Source: Phytophthora hibernalis (Eukaryota > Oomycota > Peronosporomycetes > Peronosporales > Peronosporaceae). From it: 64,000 bases of DNA. Numbering within the stretch: the first letter of the stretch is position 1; every line of letters begins with the position of its first letter. Of the stretch, positions 41,231 through 52,429 are shown one piece after another. The position numbers and the translations under genes were made by a program. The notes below the pieces were generated by a model. It was not told the origin of the DNA. It ran no database searches and worked only from the letters and a program-made list of their open reading frames with translations. The stretch is from contig JAAKBF010000300.1 of assembly GCA_012656075.1 (NCBI GenBank), positions 1 to 64,000 on the forward strand. Reading direction: 5' to 3'.

Positions 41231-42510
41231 ATATTAATACGTCCGCACTCGATAGTTAGTGAGCCGGAAGAAGTTATCCAGACGCAGCTTGCGCTTCTCA
41301 ACGTCGTAGGGCAGAGGGAGCAAGAGCCGATGGTAGACCTTCTCAACCGAGCCCATTTCCCACTCAGCCGTTTGCCTGACAAACGTAATCGCCCTCGACT
41401 TGCGTTTTGCAACTGCACGGACTGAGGGGACGAGTCGGGATAAGTCTCCTTGCTTCAAAGGTGTCATGATGCGGCCGACCATATCTTCCCGCAGGGAAAC
41501 GCGCTGTCGGCGAGCACACCATAGCGAGTGTCAGGGTTGAGTGAAGGATCCAACAGTTTTTCTCGGAAATGCTGACTAGTGTCTCCATCATTCCAACTGC
41601 CCGGGCAGTTGTGCTTACACCACACTATCAGCCCGTCAGCCCTAAAACACAAAGTCCCGGTTACGAATACAGAATGTAACCAGCCGTTGAAATGCGCGTT
41701 TTGAAGCTCCCCATTAGGCGGTTGTTGCACCTACATTATCTGCAGCACCATAGCGAATTAGTTAGGACGACACATGGAGATCTATATTACAACAACGAAA
41801 AAGCGATACGTACTCGATAATTCTTCCCATCGATAAACCCCCATGTGAATTGTAGCAGAGGCGATCGAGCAGCGGTAAGTCGGGCTAGGGCCTTCTGCCG
41901 AGTTAGCGTCGGCCAAACAATCCTAGCTGGGGAGAACCCCTAAGCGCCTCCCGCATAGCGTCCTCCGCGTTGCTCAGTACGCGACTTAGTGTAGAGTGCG
42001 GCACGCCAAACTTGGAACACAGCGTCTTCTGGCTCATTGAGCCGACGTAAAACGCCATCAGCAGCCCCAGCACTTGGTGGTGGTGCTGGAGCTTCCGAGG
42101 TGTACCTCCCTTGGGCCTATAGCGCGGGATAAAGTAGAAAAGGGCAAACCGTTCCAACAAACGAACGAAGGACCGCCTTTAGTACACATGATAGGAGGTT
42201 AGGCCACCCGAATCGAATGCACACGCTTTTAAACAGCCATGAAGCTTACCGACACAGGCTGGTCACAGTGAGGAAGTTCTCGTCGGAGCCGAAGAACCAG
42301 ATGTATATCCATGGCGAGAGTTCCGGCCTTGGCAGACATGCTACGGTCATTTAGTGTCGAATCCGGACCATGCGAGCGTACTCCTCGCGCATGAGCTCCT
42401 CGTGCACACGCCTGCGGAGAGCATTGATGGTCGCAGAAGTACAGGAGCGATTCCTCTTGTGCAAGAGCAGCACGCACAACATCTTGGAGTCGAGCATCTC
42501 CACACGGGCT
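41231..42510 (-). pseudogene. PIF/Harbinger DDE transposase (DDE_Tnp_4), one intron, two frameshifts
   Basis: Minus strand. The N-terminal part (about 42500-42355) reads LRRRVHEELMREEYARMVRI; a helix-turn-helix (KTLCSKFGVPHSTLSRVLSN) lies at about 42030. The catalytic residues are all present: first Asp in GFIDGKNYRV (about 41830), second Asp in VLADSAFPCG (about 41500), Glu in RQTAEWEMG (about 41370). A canonical 83-nt intron (41813-41731, GTACGT...TAG) follows the first Asp. One-base shifts near 41945 and 41480 interrupt the frame. It cuts and pastes DNA at 3-bp targets in this family. Terminal repeats were not found by eye. Confidence 0.82.
41731..41813 (-). other. Intron in the PIF/Harbinger transposase, 83 nt
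   Basis: GTACGT donor at 41813 and TAG acceptor ending at 41731 on the minus strand. Splicing joins NYR to VQQPPNGE in frame, the expected family sequence. Confidence 0.75.
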
Positions 42511-42679
42511 CCCGTGGTTCAACCTGGGCAAAATCTTCGAAGTGGCATGATGCCATGCCGTGCTCCCTCCGGAAGGAAGGTTGCTATGACAGGGTGGAGA
42601 TGCTTTTCGCGCCTCTTGCGATCTTTAGATATAGACATTTTTTCCAATGTTTGTCCTACTTGAAAGTGTCCACATGAGT

Positions 42680-43620
42680 GGTCTAATACAGCATGTGAGT
42701 TTAAATATTGTTCATGGGCATATTAGACCGACCAGAGCTAACGTTTAATGCGGGTTTCGGACGTCGGATCCCGATGAGACCTTATTAAAGCTGATCAAGG
42801 ATGGATAAAAGGGGTATAAAACGAAGGGTCATTAAACCGTTTTATGTAGGTTTTGGAAGGCACCCATTTTCCCAAGACGGATCAGTACTTAAAATTCTGC
42901 AGTTCCTAAGTTGTACATGTATATGTAACGAAGACGACATGAAGGTTCTAAAACGCGCAAGTCTCAACATGAAACACAGTCAAAAGTCCGGTGCACCTGT
43001 TCGAGTGGATATAATACCAGGAAATGAACACGTAAGCCAGATATCTTTGGTTTAGGGGACGATTTGTATATCAAAGTAGATACAGTATATCAAAGTAGAG
43101 ATGTATTTGGAGAACTCGGGAGCTTTGGGGAGGCGGTCACAACGAAGAGTGATCCGACCCGCAGTTCGGGCGGATGGAGCCACGTGGCTCCACCGCCGTA
43201 CATCTGCATTTATTTGTTTCACTATACTATACTATTTCTAAGTAATACTATATATGCATACTATTGGCTATAATACTAACCAATCCTGTTACAATTTGTT
43301 CGAGGTGAGGACGAATTTCGGAGAGAAGCAAGAGAAACCCAAGATGATACGAGCCTGTAGCAATGTGCTAATTGTTCACAGTCAGCAGGACGAGATCTCG
43401 ACTGTGTAGTACCGATTTTCACATAACAAGAAGTAAAATAGTACTTCTACAATTCAGTAAACGTTCAATTCACGGATAGAAGCAATGTGTACATGTACAT
43501 GTAGGTGCTTCATCAGCTCCGAAACATGTTGATGTACTTCTCTCTTCGTCGAAATGCTACCGAAACAACAATCTTTAACACCCTCGAGTCGTCCAACTCG
43601 CAATTTCACCCTCGGTGACA
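42680..43620. other. Region without a supported gene
   Basis: AT-rich. Short open frames carry no signal, domain or conservation visible to me. Confidence 0.5.
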
Positions 43621-43625
43621 TTTTG

Positions 43626-44461
43626 TTAGTTGACGTGCTTCCACCAGTCGTATGCATTCGTTCTGCTGCGAATCACAGCCGGGAGTTCTTCATCTATCAA
43701 CTTTTTGGCAACCCGCCTAGTTTCGTCATAGTGCGTAGCTCGATTGAGAATCCGTGTGAGAGTGTCCGCGCTAGCACCCGTCTCGAGTAAAGTTGTTAGC
43801 ATTGTAGCCTCATTCACTTGATAGCGACCCTCGTACAGTTTTGCATAGTTTGCCCAGGTATTAAACTTTGAATCGGCGAGAACCCATCGACCGCCTTCAG
43901 CTTTAGCAGCTTGAATACGTCCCCCACGGATTCTCCCTTGGACAAACAATGATTAAGCTGCTCCATTTGTAGTTCCGTGGCGATACCCTTCGTACTTGGT
44001 ACCTTCTTGGCCGCTTCAAGCATCTTCGCTACCGTTTCATCGCCGTAATGCGATGTGAACGCAGCAATCATGGACACTTCCTTACTGGGGTTCTTCCTGT
44101 TGAACTCGCCCACGTGCTTAACCCAGGTCTGTAGTTTTGGGTTGGCGAAAACGGTATCCACTCCTGATCAAGCTTTAGTAGCTTGAACGCTTCGTTCGAT
44201 TCCCCTTTTTCAGGTATGATCGAAATTTTGACGTATCGCTGAAAAAGCCCAGCCTTCGCTCTTCCTCATTGTTATCAACATCGTCACCCAGGTCCGCCAT
44301 GTTGTAAGTCCTTAGCAATCTCTTGGTCGGTGTCGCGACCAGGTTGATGCTGTGAGGATCGACCAACTCGGAACTGGTGGACATTGAGACAGCGTCAGTG
44401 AGTCCAAACCCAAACTCACAACCAGTGCGAGTACGACTCTGGTGAACAGAAACACACTCAT
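43626..44461 (-). pseudogene. RxLR WY effector with several frameshifts
   Basis: ATG at 44461 begins a signal peptide (MSVFLFTRVVLALVVSLGL). A frame change near 44405 leads to TPTKRLLRTYN, which contains RLLR, then NNEEERRLG with the dEER motif about 15 residues later. Another change near 44190 is followed by WY units: FANPKLQTWVKHVGEFNRKN, AAFTSHYGDETVAKMLEAAK, then after a further shift near 43930 WVLADSKFNTWANYAKLYEG and TMLTTLLETGASADT. It ends at 43626. The protein would have at least two tandem WY/LWY units. With three breaks it is probably dead. Confidence 0.78.
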
Positions 44462-44929
44462 GCTGGTCGAGCTAGTTGCCTACTGAGCAGTGAGTCGGGG
44501 AGTGAGGCTGGCGGGACTCATTCCCCAGGAATGAACAGACGGACAAGGAGCTGCCGTCCTTCAACACTCGTTTGCCCACAGGCCTTGTTATCCGTCCTCC
44601 TTATCACTAAGAAAGCTTGTAGGAGCAGATGACGGCTTTGCTCTCCATTCTTTTACCAGTTGGGTGCTCGCAAGATACGATGACGGCTTTGCACTTCACG
44701 AGAAAAGCGATCACATGAAGATTTCCATCCCATATACCTACCACACAGTACGGTTCCGGGTGGGCCCTCGCACTGGATACGTGTTTGGTAAATGGCTTGG
44801 CTTCGACGCCTTCTTACCACCCAAATCTGGTCAACTTGACCTGTGTCTCCCATCCGTAGCCTCCCGATTTCACACTTCAAGTTCACGGACATCGCTGACT
44901 AGAACAACGAACCCGCAGAGAGGTTCTTA

Positions 44930-45310
44930 ATAACTGCTCAGACTGTGAGAAGAATGAAAACTTGGAGGATGAAGAGAGAATATACATTCCTGGTATTGAG
45001 ACGGCCACGAGATATCTCAAGTCGATGATCAGGCCGTCCGCTGTTAGGCTCAAACAACTTAAGGCCCAGATCGTCGCGGAGAATCTTCGGACGACGTCGT
45101 CAAGTTTCTCGAGCTCGATCAAGCTGGACCGTCCAAGTTTGAGTTCGTCGGGAGGTTATCTTGTGGCACGTATTTGAAATTGGACAATTCGGATCACTCC
45201 GGCTAGGAAACGTCAATGATGAAGATATTCATGGCCTCCTATGGTGGCGACGTATTGGCGAACATTCTTAAATTCGTTTCGAACAAGAAATATGGTTGAG
45301 GGACCGTAGG
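44930..45310 (+). pseudogene. RxLR/WY effector relic, plus strand
   Basis: Reads ENLEDEERIYIPGIETA (dEER-like) at about 44955-45005, then DDVVKFLELDQAGPSKFEF (W-type helix) at 45090-45150, then after a stop near 45205 MKIFMASYGGDVLANILKFV, which matches the second WY helix of the effector genes nearby (MIAAFTSHYGDETVAKML and INYGDDVLAKALEAA). The RxLR itself is not clear and no signal peptide is intact. It faces the neighbouring effector gene head to head. Confidence 0.6.
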
Positions 45311-45831
45311 CGGCGTAGTTTACCCAATGACTAACGGAAGGATTTAAGCCAAAAGATGTGTTCAGGAAGATCTTTAAGCTGCAACCGATTTTGCACCAGT
45401 AATAACCAGTTCTACAAGGCACACTACATGAGTAAAGACCCAAGTCACGCACGTAATACTACGTACAATGTACTACTACTACGTAGTACGCTGCTTCTAT
45501 CGTTTGTGTTTGTCATTTATCTCTTGGGAAAACGTATTACGTAGCAGTAGGTTCGAGCCGAATCCTGTAGTACTTCTATTAGTACGAAGTTTCATTTCAA
45601 ACTGCTTGAATTTTGACTTTCCTTGAACTCGCGAAAGTGTTGGTTAGACAGGTATTAGGATATGTCGGTAATGACTCGGACTAATTTACTTATTTGAAGG
45701 CGTCCAGGTGCACTTTTGGTCCACGTTTCTGAAAACTTAAAACTTTTAAAAACGTCCATCTGGAGGTTTCGCATCCAAAAATCCAAGCCAAAAGTTTGAG
45801 CGCTGACAAGATGTCATTATTTGTCGAGAAA

Positions 45832-46510
45832 TTACTTGTGCAAGTTAAAGAACTTGTTGTATCCCCACCAAACCTGCGCATCAGGGTTGGTCAACCAGGA
45901 CGCTTTTTTCATGTTAAGCATTTTCCAGATCTGCGATGGCTTTGCGCCACCCCTCAGCCACATTGCGAACTGCGCCGCCTGCAAGTCGGTAGCCATTTAC
46001 TCGTGCTGGGTACGTGTTTCGCAGCTTCAAGTGCTTTCGCCAGCACGTCGTCCCCGTAATTTATCGTCATAGTGGTGATCAGCGTTGTCTCCTTCCCAGG
46101 ATTTTTCTGGTTAAACTTGTTCATGTAGGTCACGAACGCTTTCAAATTCGGACTGGTTAGCAGTTTGTCCACTCCTTGGTCAAGTTTGAGCAGCTCGAAC
46201 ATGTTGCTGACAGATTTTTGACTGGTCGGTGTCATCTGCAATTTGTTGGCGATGTCACTTGTTCTTGAGGTCTTCTTCACTGCATCAAGAGTTTTTAAAG
46301 AGCTTCATCGCCATAGCGAAACGTCCATGTCGTGGCCTTCCCTGCGACCGTCGAAACGGTTGAAGTACTTATCGCCCGTTCTTCTTCGTCGTTTTCATCG
46401 CGGGTTCGTAGCGTTCTTTTTGCACCAAGATCGTTTTGGTTGGCAGAGGTAGTTTCAATGGTGACGAGTAGAACGGCAATGAGCAGCAACACAATTACGA
46501 TATGGCGCAT
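45832..46510 (-). pseudogene. RxLR-dEER WY effector, close paralog of the gene at 637, frameshifted
   Basis: ATG at 46510 with signal peptide (MRHIVIVLLLIAVLLVTIE), RTLR and DEEER at the same spacing as in the gene at 637. A missing T in the CTCTTTAAAAA context near 46295 makes a TAA stop where the other copy reads on. The WY part (NMFELLKLDQGVDKLLTSP, TIMTINYGDDV-like helix) continues in another frame from 46280. A second one-base loss at about 46000 is at a different place from the loss in the first copy, after which sequence homologous to the other copy runs to the stop at 45834-45832. The 5' flank (CTCACTTCTCAACTCGC) is also shared. Confidence 0.83.
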
Positions 46511-46820
46511 GATGCTGTGGGCGCTTAGGGGTTGAAAGCGAGTTGAGAAGTGAGGTTGGAAGTTCCATGGATGCTCTTTTATAATGTACAGTACTCCCTG
46601 GTTCCCAGATGGTATCTTACAAACCAATGCATAATACAATGGATTATATACTCTAGCTACACATCATGACTCATAGCCTACCTACCGAATGTGGGTAGTC
46701 GGCGGGAACCAGAAAGCAAGCGAGGGCAATCCCATCGACTGGGATTCTCGTGACAATCCGGATATTGACACAAGATAGGTTGACTTGGTTTTCGATAGTG
46801 GGACCTTTTGGTGTTTTTCT

Positions 46821-47020
46821 ACTACAAATCCCAGGAAGGGGTGAAAGCCACCGCTCGGCAAACCCAAACGTCTGTGGTTTAAATATCCGTCTGCGCTGAT
46901 ACTTAGGACCAAACAGGTTAAAACTATATCTTGCTTGGCTTAGGGTTGTGTCACCGGTCTCCGGGTTTTACGGGGTGAGGTCGAGTGTGCTTCAGTTTTG
47001 GAGATTTGAAGGCTCATGAC
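46821..47020 (+). repeat. Dispersed repeat shared with 25051-25270
   Basis: Same ordered blocks as the earlier copy. The AAACCxxAxxTxTGTGGTTT arm near 46850-46880 recurs inverted near 47150-47200 (GGTGTTAGGCTTGCCAAACGG-type), so the full unit may be an inverted-repeat element of about 500 bp. Confidence 0.55.
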
Positions 47021-47794
47021 ATCCGCTCCTCAACCTGTGTCAATATTCTCTGCCTGCTCATGATTACGCCATTTTTTTACTACGTGCTTTTCTCTACCCT
47101 TAAGTGTGGCCATACTTGGTCCTGGGCTTGCTGCGCACACGATCTTTATGAACCGCAGGTGTTAGGCTTGCCAAACGGATGGCTTTCATCCCTCCTGCTC
47201 TGGGGATCGTTGGTTTGTAAGCACCACCATAATTTTCACTTGTTTTTAGAAATTGCTCGCCTACGTCCCACGAGACGAAACCACCTTCAAGTTTTTTATG
47301 AAGCTCATACATGCAGGAGCTAATGGTAACCTCAAAATGGGGGATGCGAATATATTCAAAATGATATCAGTCTGACGGATGATATTTAGAATATGCATAA
47401 TATTTTCATTTTGAAATCGAATATTGATATCTACTACTTGGCGAATATATTCGAATATTTGATGTTTCCAAAATGATTACACAATAGTCAGTCTCAACCA
47501 ATCAAAACACACCTTAAACGAAAAAAGGATTAGTGATCATTCGCTTTTTTATTAACATACCTGGTTGGTCGGCGGCACTAGGGCAACCGCTGAAGTTGGA
47601 TAAACACTGGGCAGCACTGCTGATGCGATCCTCATTTACCCGTGCGCGATTTTCCTATAGATGTACACGTCAGTAGAAGCTCCTCGGGGTGCCACCATCC
47701 AAATATATAACCTTTCCATAACTCGTACTTACTGCGAAGTACATGTACAGGTACCGGTACTTAATAAGTACAGTATGTAATATTCACGTGGAAT

Positions 47795-47892
47795 ATGCAT
47801 AATATATGCAGGAGAGTATGCATAATATCCGACACAGACATTTATGCATAATATATGCAGGAGAGTATGCATAATATCCGACACAGATATTT
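47795..47892 (+). repeat. Tandem repeat, two copies of 49 bp
   Basis: Units ATGCATAATATATGCAGGAG...ATATCCGACACAGA at 47795-47843 and 47844-47892; a shorter related unit occurs near 48360-48410. The surrounding 47,330-48,900 region is AT-rich with many GCATAATAT motifs and holds no gene that I can support. Confidence 0.8.
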
Positions 47893-48903
47893 ATTACATG
47901 TAGGCCCACCAACATAATTTGCATACTACGCAATAGACGGCCAAGGGCATCCGCACCATCGACTTGGTCCCAGCACAACAACGTGCTACACATGAGGCGA
48001 CGACAATAATGTCAGGCCACACCATTAGCCGAGACCTTGAGCAAGAGTACCCTAGGAATTTGTTCACCGATGGACTTGTCAGCACCCGAAGCTTGAACAT
48101 GGAGGTCAGTGACCGGTAGACCGGGTCGAACTGTCCATGTGGAACGAGTAGCCACAAAACCTACGCCGTACTTCTCGAGCACTTGAAGACCTTGGGCAAT
48201 GCAGCCTCGGTTGTGACCGTAGTGAAGGCGATGATGAGCAGGTCCTTCGTGACCACTAGGAACTCCAAGGGGACAATGCTGTGGGGTCGCCACGACTTGC
48301 AGGGTGAAGAGCGACGCACAGGAGATGAGCCCTTCACCAGCGCATATAGAGCAGTACGGTATGCATAATATATGCACGTGCATCAGCATAATATATGATA
48401 CAGATATTTACAAAACATGCATTCATAATATTCTATTCAGGTAGTACATTTGACTGAGTGTCCCTCGGGAATATAGCCACAGTGCGGAGCCTTGCGCTAT
48501 CGAAGCTTGGCGTCGGATGGAGTACCCTGCACCACGCACATAGTGTGAGGTTGGACGCAAAGCCAGGAATTAGTCCGCTCCAGTCGTGCAGCCGCACGTG
48601 CTCATGGGTACATGAAACGATATAATACCTCGCCGTCAATGAGTAGCAGTGCTGTTGTCGGATAGCTCGAATACGCATGAGCAAGCTACAGCTCGCCTTC
48701 ACACATGGTGTTCATGCGGATGGGGCTACCTTTCAGAATATCACTTTATATCATTTTTATATCTGATATTTTGAAAAATCCTCGATGATATTTAAATATT
48801 ATGGTACTCTTTTGCATTTTGAAAGAATATAGATATTTTTGCTCAAAATAGTACTACCAATACCCGAAAATATTATGCATATTTGAATTACCGCATACAT
48901 GTA

Positions 48904-48950
48904 CAGTGCTACCCCTTGTTATGCGCAGTGGGTGGTTTTTAGGGATTAGA
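48904..48950 (+). mobile_element. Truncated mariner-like MITE terminus
   Basis: CAGTGCTACCCCTTGTTATG at its start matches the terminal repeat of the MITE at 366-529, preceded by TA. The similarity continues about 25 bp (GTGGGT, then AGGGATTAGA) and stops at the truncated chromovirus LTR. Confidence 0.7.
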
Positions 48951-48952
48951 AC

Positions 48953-49180
48953 TCCAAATGGATGGCTCTCCATCAACCGTCTACCTTAAGTCCGATTCGT
49001 ACCTAGTGATAAACACACAATCGTACTTATCCGGGATCCGGGTGTCACACACCAACTTATGTGGGGGCATGTACTCGGACTTAGGCGGGGTTGTGTGGAC
49101 CGCACGGAAGAACATTGGGTCTCCCCTTTCATAAGTTCTTTTGCACGGCAAACGGTGGCGGCCAGCATGGCCCCGTTACA
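48953..49180 (-). repeat. Chromovirus 1 3' LTR, truncated
   Basis: Homologous to 56753-56984, starting TGTAACGGGGCC on the minus strand. Only about 228 of 450 bp remain; the rest is replaced by the MITE fragment, so a deletion or second insertion removed the element end. Confidence 0.8.
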
Positions 49181-50525
49181 CGCTCCCACACCCAAACGGG
49201 AAGCACCTGTCCCAAGGTGAATCCAGCGACGGAGAAGGCGACGCCTCATTCCAGAAGCCACGCCCAAGACCACACGCGCCGAAGACCACCGACGCCCCAC
49301 AAACATGCGCCACCACTCCCGCATGAGAAAGACTCACGAAGCCAAGGCGCCCAGCGCCGCCGCTGCCAAGCCGAAGAAGACCCCGCCGGAAAGAAGCAGA
49401 AGGCCGCTTCTAAGAAGCCCGGCGATTCGCCACAGCCGCCCCAGACCCGAGCCCGATCCAGCAAGCGCAATGCAGTCCAACTGCCCGGCCAACACGAAGA
49501 CGCCAGCAGCCACAGCGAGTTGGACGCCTACGTCACGAACCCTGGGCTCATCACTGTCGACGAGGACGTCAACATGGACAAGTCTCCTGGATCGAGCGAC
49601 AAGCAACCGCCGCCGAACCCGATGGAAGCCGATCGCTGATCCAAAAGCGCCGGGAGCCCACGATGACTCGCAAAAGCCTGGTGCGGGGTCTAAGCACGCG
49701 GAAACTTCCGAGGAGCCGTCCGCCACGGACATGGAGGTTGAGGAGAACCCGCCACGTCGTGCCGAGCACTATTCTCCGGATAACTGTTCCGACGAAGTGG
49801 ACTACGGTGAGTCCGAGCTTGAAGAGGACGACCACGAGCAGGGAGAGGTCCACGACCCCAACAAGTCCCCACCGCTCACGGAGCAGCAACGCGCCTTGCA
49901 TCCCAGGAGCCCTGCCACTCCTCGCAGCGCCGCTGCCGTTGCGCGGAGCTCAGAGCGCGAGACCGCGCGGACCCCGAGCGGGAGACCCAAGTCATTACGA
50001 ACGTCGTGGAGGGGAAGAGGTGCCGGCAGAGATGCTCCGGTCCGACAACCGGCAGCACCTCGCCGACCGAGCCCGCGCCGACCAAGTAGCTACCGAGCAG
50101 CACCGCGATTCCAAGCGCGAACACGAGACCACGTCTCCCCGCACGCGAGAACAGCTGCTCGCATTGCGATATTGGTCCGTCTCTGAGTACCGCGGATACC
50201 TGCGACTGAGTCGCGCGCCTGGCCAGACCGTCTCTCTACGACGAGTGTCCGGTCGTGCTGCTCGCCGACACAGGTCTGACCCGAGTCCAACGAGACCGAC
50301 TTCAGGGCGTGGCTTCACCACATGGGGTACCCCCTGCCCGAGTTCTTGGCCTCGCCTTATCAAATCGATTGGCTGGCCCAGCGGCGTCTTTGCTTTCGCA
50401 TGGCGAAGATGATTGTCGACGACCAGTGGCACAAGCGGCACTTCGACTGCAATATGACCGCGCCGGGGGTGATCATCGAGGAGGTGGTGCAGAAGATAGA
50501 GAAGTCATGGCAGTCAAGCCGATAG
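49091..50525 (+). pseudogene. Antisense ORF A in chromovirus 1 (plus strand, frameshifted)
   Basis: Between the 3' LTR and the end of pol, coding-like sequence runs on the plus strand, opposite to pol. It starts with a Lys/Pro/Ser-rich disordered region (frame to 49639), then an acidic part (DEVDYGESELEEDDHEQGEV), then, across frame changes near 49960, 50220 and 50310, REQLLALRYWSVSEYRGYLR and QIDWLAQRRLCFRMAKMIVD, IIEEVVQKIEKSWQSSR and a stop at 50523-50525, 25 bp from the end of the minus-strand chromodomain. I recognise no domain. Antisense ORFs in this position are known in some plant Ty3/gypsy elements (aORFs). Its 5' part overlaps the 3' LTR. Confidence 0.45.
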
Positions 50526-50549
50526 AACCTCGAAGTGTTCTCGGACCGG

Positions 50550-50753
50550 TTAGCGCCGACCGGCTCCGTGGGAGCGCTCGTAAGCGTCCACGACATCGGC
50601 GCAGTCCTCCGAGAGGCGGCTACCGGGCTCCCATGTGCCCTGAGCCTCGGGATAGCCGCGCCACTTCACCAGATACTGGTAGTGGCCGATACGCCCGCGT
50701 CGCTTCAGTAGCTTATCAACATGGAAGTTGAGAGCGCCCTCGTTTCCGATCAA
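50550..50753 (-). pseudogene. Chromodomain of chromovirus 1
   Basis: Reads HVDKLLKRRGRIGHYQYLVK followed by WRGYPEAQGTWEP, the aromatic-cage style signature of a chromodomain (YLVKWxGYxxxxxTWEP). It is in a different frame from the upstream integrase. Chromodomains of chromoviruses guide integration to heterochromatin. Confidence 0.85.
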
Positions 50754-50808
50754 TGGGGGCGGGGACGCAACGGACGCGTCGACCGACCATGATGCTCCGC
50801 ATCGCTCG

Positions 50809-51327
50809 ATGGCGTCGTACGCCTCTGCGACTGACGTCCCGTCAACTCGTGGGTCTCTTCTGGACGCAATTGAGGGCTGCCAGCGGCTCCTGGAGGCGCA
50901 GCGGGTGAACCTTGCGTCCCTGCGCGGACGCGTGCAGAGCGTCGAAGCGGCGATGGCCTCTGATCGGAACGTCCATCAGGACCTGGATCGTCTCGGGCGT
51001 GTAACGCGTGATCTGCAAGATCAGTTCGTCCAGCTGAACCGGGGTCTGTCTCAGCTGGACCGCAGTAACGCGGAGGCCCAACAGGCGCTTCGGAATGATC
51101 ACTCCTCTCTCGAAGAGCGTCTCGGTTGGATTCGCCAGCGCTACAACCGCGTGGCGGAGTTGGAGAACGGTGCCCCTGCGGCCGTAGTGGCTCCGCCGGC
51201 GGCTCCAGATCTGACTCAGGCCGACGTGATGCAGATGATGGCGAATACCGTTCGGCAGTACTCGAGTTCGTCGGACTCGACGAGTCACCCGCCTCAGCAG
51301 CCACCTCCGCCGGGCGGTACGGCTTGA
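50809..51327 (+). CDS. Antisense ORF B: 172-residue coiled-coil protein opposite pol
   Basis: An uninterrupted ATG-to-stop frame on the plus strand. Sequence after MASYASATDVPS is a long coiled coil with regular Leu/Val heptads (LLDAIEGCQRLLEAQRVNLA, LDRLGRVTRDLQDQFVQLN, ALRNDHSSLEERLGWI), then a Pro/Ala-rich tail. Codons favour CTG, CAG, GTG and GAG, as in genuine oomycete genes. The minus-strand frame over the same DNA, the linker between integrase and chromodomain, is low-complexity Ser/Pro/Arg-rich. This suggests that the plus strand is the real coding strand here, while flanking pol is on the minus strand. It is either an accessory protein of the element, a fragment of another element's Gag, or a chance frame; I favour the first two. 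Confidence 0.5.
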   Translation: MASYASATDVPSTRGSLLDAIEGCQRLLEAQRVNLASLRGRVQSVEAAMASDRNVHQDLDRLGRVTRDLQDQFVQLNRGLSQLDRSNAEAQQALRNDHSSLEERLGWIRQRYNRVAELENGAPAAVVAPPAAPDLTQADVMQMMANTVRQYSSSSDSTSHPPQQPPPPGGTA

Positions 51328-52429
51328 GCAAGCCCACGTTGAACGTCGGGTGCGTGGCCATAGCCCACAGCAAGTTCAACGTGTACGCGTTGCCGTGGAC
51401 CCCAATGACCGTGAACGGCCCCACAAACCGAGGACGGAGCTTCGTGCTGCCCACAGCGGTGACCGCCTGCATAGGAAGATTCTTCGCGTTTAAGAGGACC
51501 TGGTCCCCTAATACAAACACCTGTGTGTTCTTACACCCCTGGTGATCACTGTTTTCTTTCTGTGTGTCTTGTGCCACCGCCATTGCATCTCGGACGCGCT
51601 GTCTTACCGCCTCTCCTGTCTCAATGAACGTGAGCAGGTTCCGTTTGACGGACGAGCGAAGACCTTTGAGGCCACAGGGATCCTTGGCGACAGCCTCTCC
51701 CTCACCCAAATTTGAAGCCGGAGGCAACGACAACGGCGTACGCGGGTGCCGCAGCCCGTTAACGTAGAATGGGGTGAAACCCGTCGATGCATGCACCGTA
51801 TTGTTGAGTGCAAACTCCACTTGAGGCAGCAACGTGCTCCACTTCGTGGGTTCTTTGGCGCAGACGCTGCGCAGCACGTCTTCCAACACGCGGTTCACCC
51901 GCTCGGTTTGAACGTCCGTCTACGGATGATCAGCCGTGGACATATCCAGTCTCGTACCGAGAAGGCGGAACAAGTGTGTCCAGAAGTGTGACACGAAGCG
52001 GGGATCCCGATCGCTTATGAACGCCTCCGGGAGGCCATGGTGTCGAAAGACACTATCGACAAAGAGCCGAGCCGCCTGCGGCACTGTCACGCTCTTCTTC
52101 ACCGCGGCCAGCCGTACCATCTTGCTCAGACGGCATACGAAGCCCAGAATGCCAATATGGCCGCGCGTATCTGCCGGAAGCTCAAAGATGAAGTCCATGC
52201 TCACCGAGCGCCAACAATCCGCCGGTACCGGTAAAATCATCAACGGAGCGGACGACGAGGGAGCGGGCTTCACACGCTGACACGTTTCACACGTTTGCAC
52301 GTACGTGCGCACCCACTTGTACATGTGAGGCCACCAAAAGTGACGGGTCACCGACGTGTACGTCTTCTCGCGACCGAGGTGACCGCTTAGAGGAGTGTCA
52401 TGTGCCTCATCGAGGACACGATGGCGCAA
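50990..52429 (-). pseudogene. Integrase of chromovirus 1
   Basis: Zinc-binding part: DEAHDTPLSGHLGREKT and TCETCQRVKPAP. Core: SMDFIFELPAD (first Asp), EAFISDRDPRF (second Asp), NRVLEDVLRSVCAKEP (Glu). A TAG stop replaces a sense codon before the last block (about 51920), so the frame is split between 52429-51920 and 51898 onward. The C-terminal SH3-like part includes GDQVLLNAKNL and FVGPFTVIGVHGNAYTLNL. Catalytic residues are intact; the stop is disabling. Confidence 0.85.

Noticed and set aside
47894..48389. Minus-strand frames with apparently plausible protein sequence
   Set aside because: No recognisable domain, two competing frames, and embedded in AT-rich repeats; not enough to call a gene.
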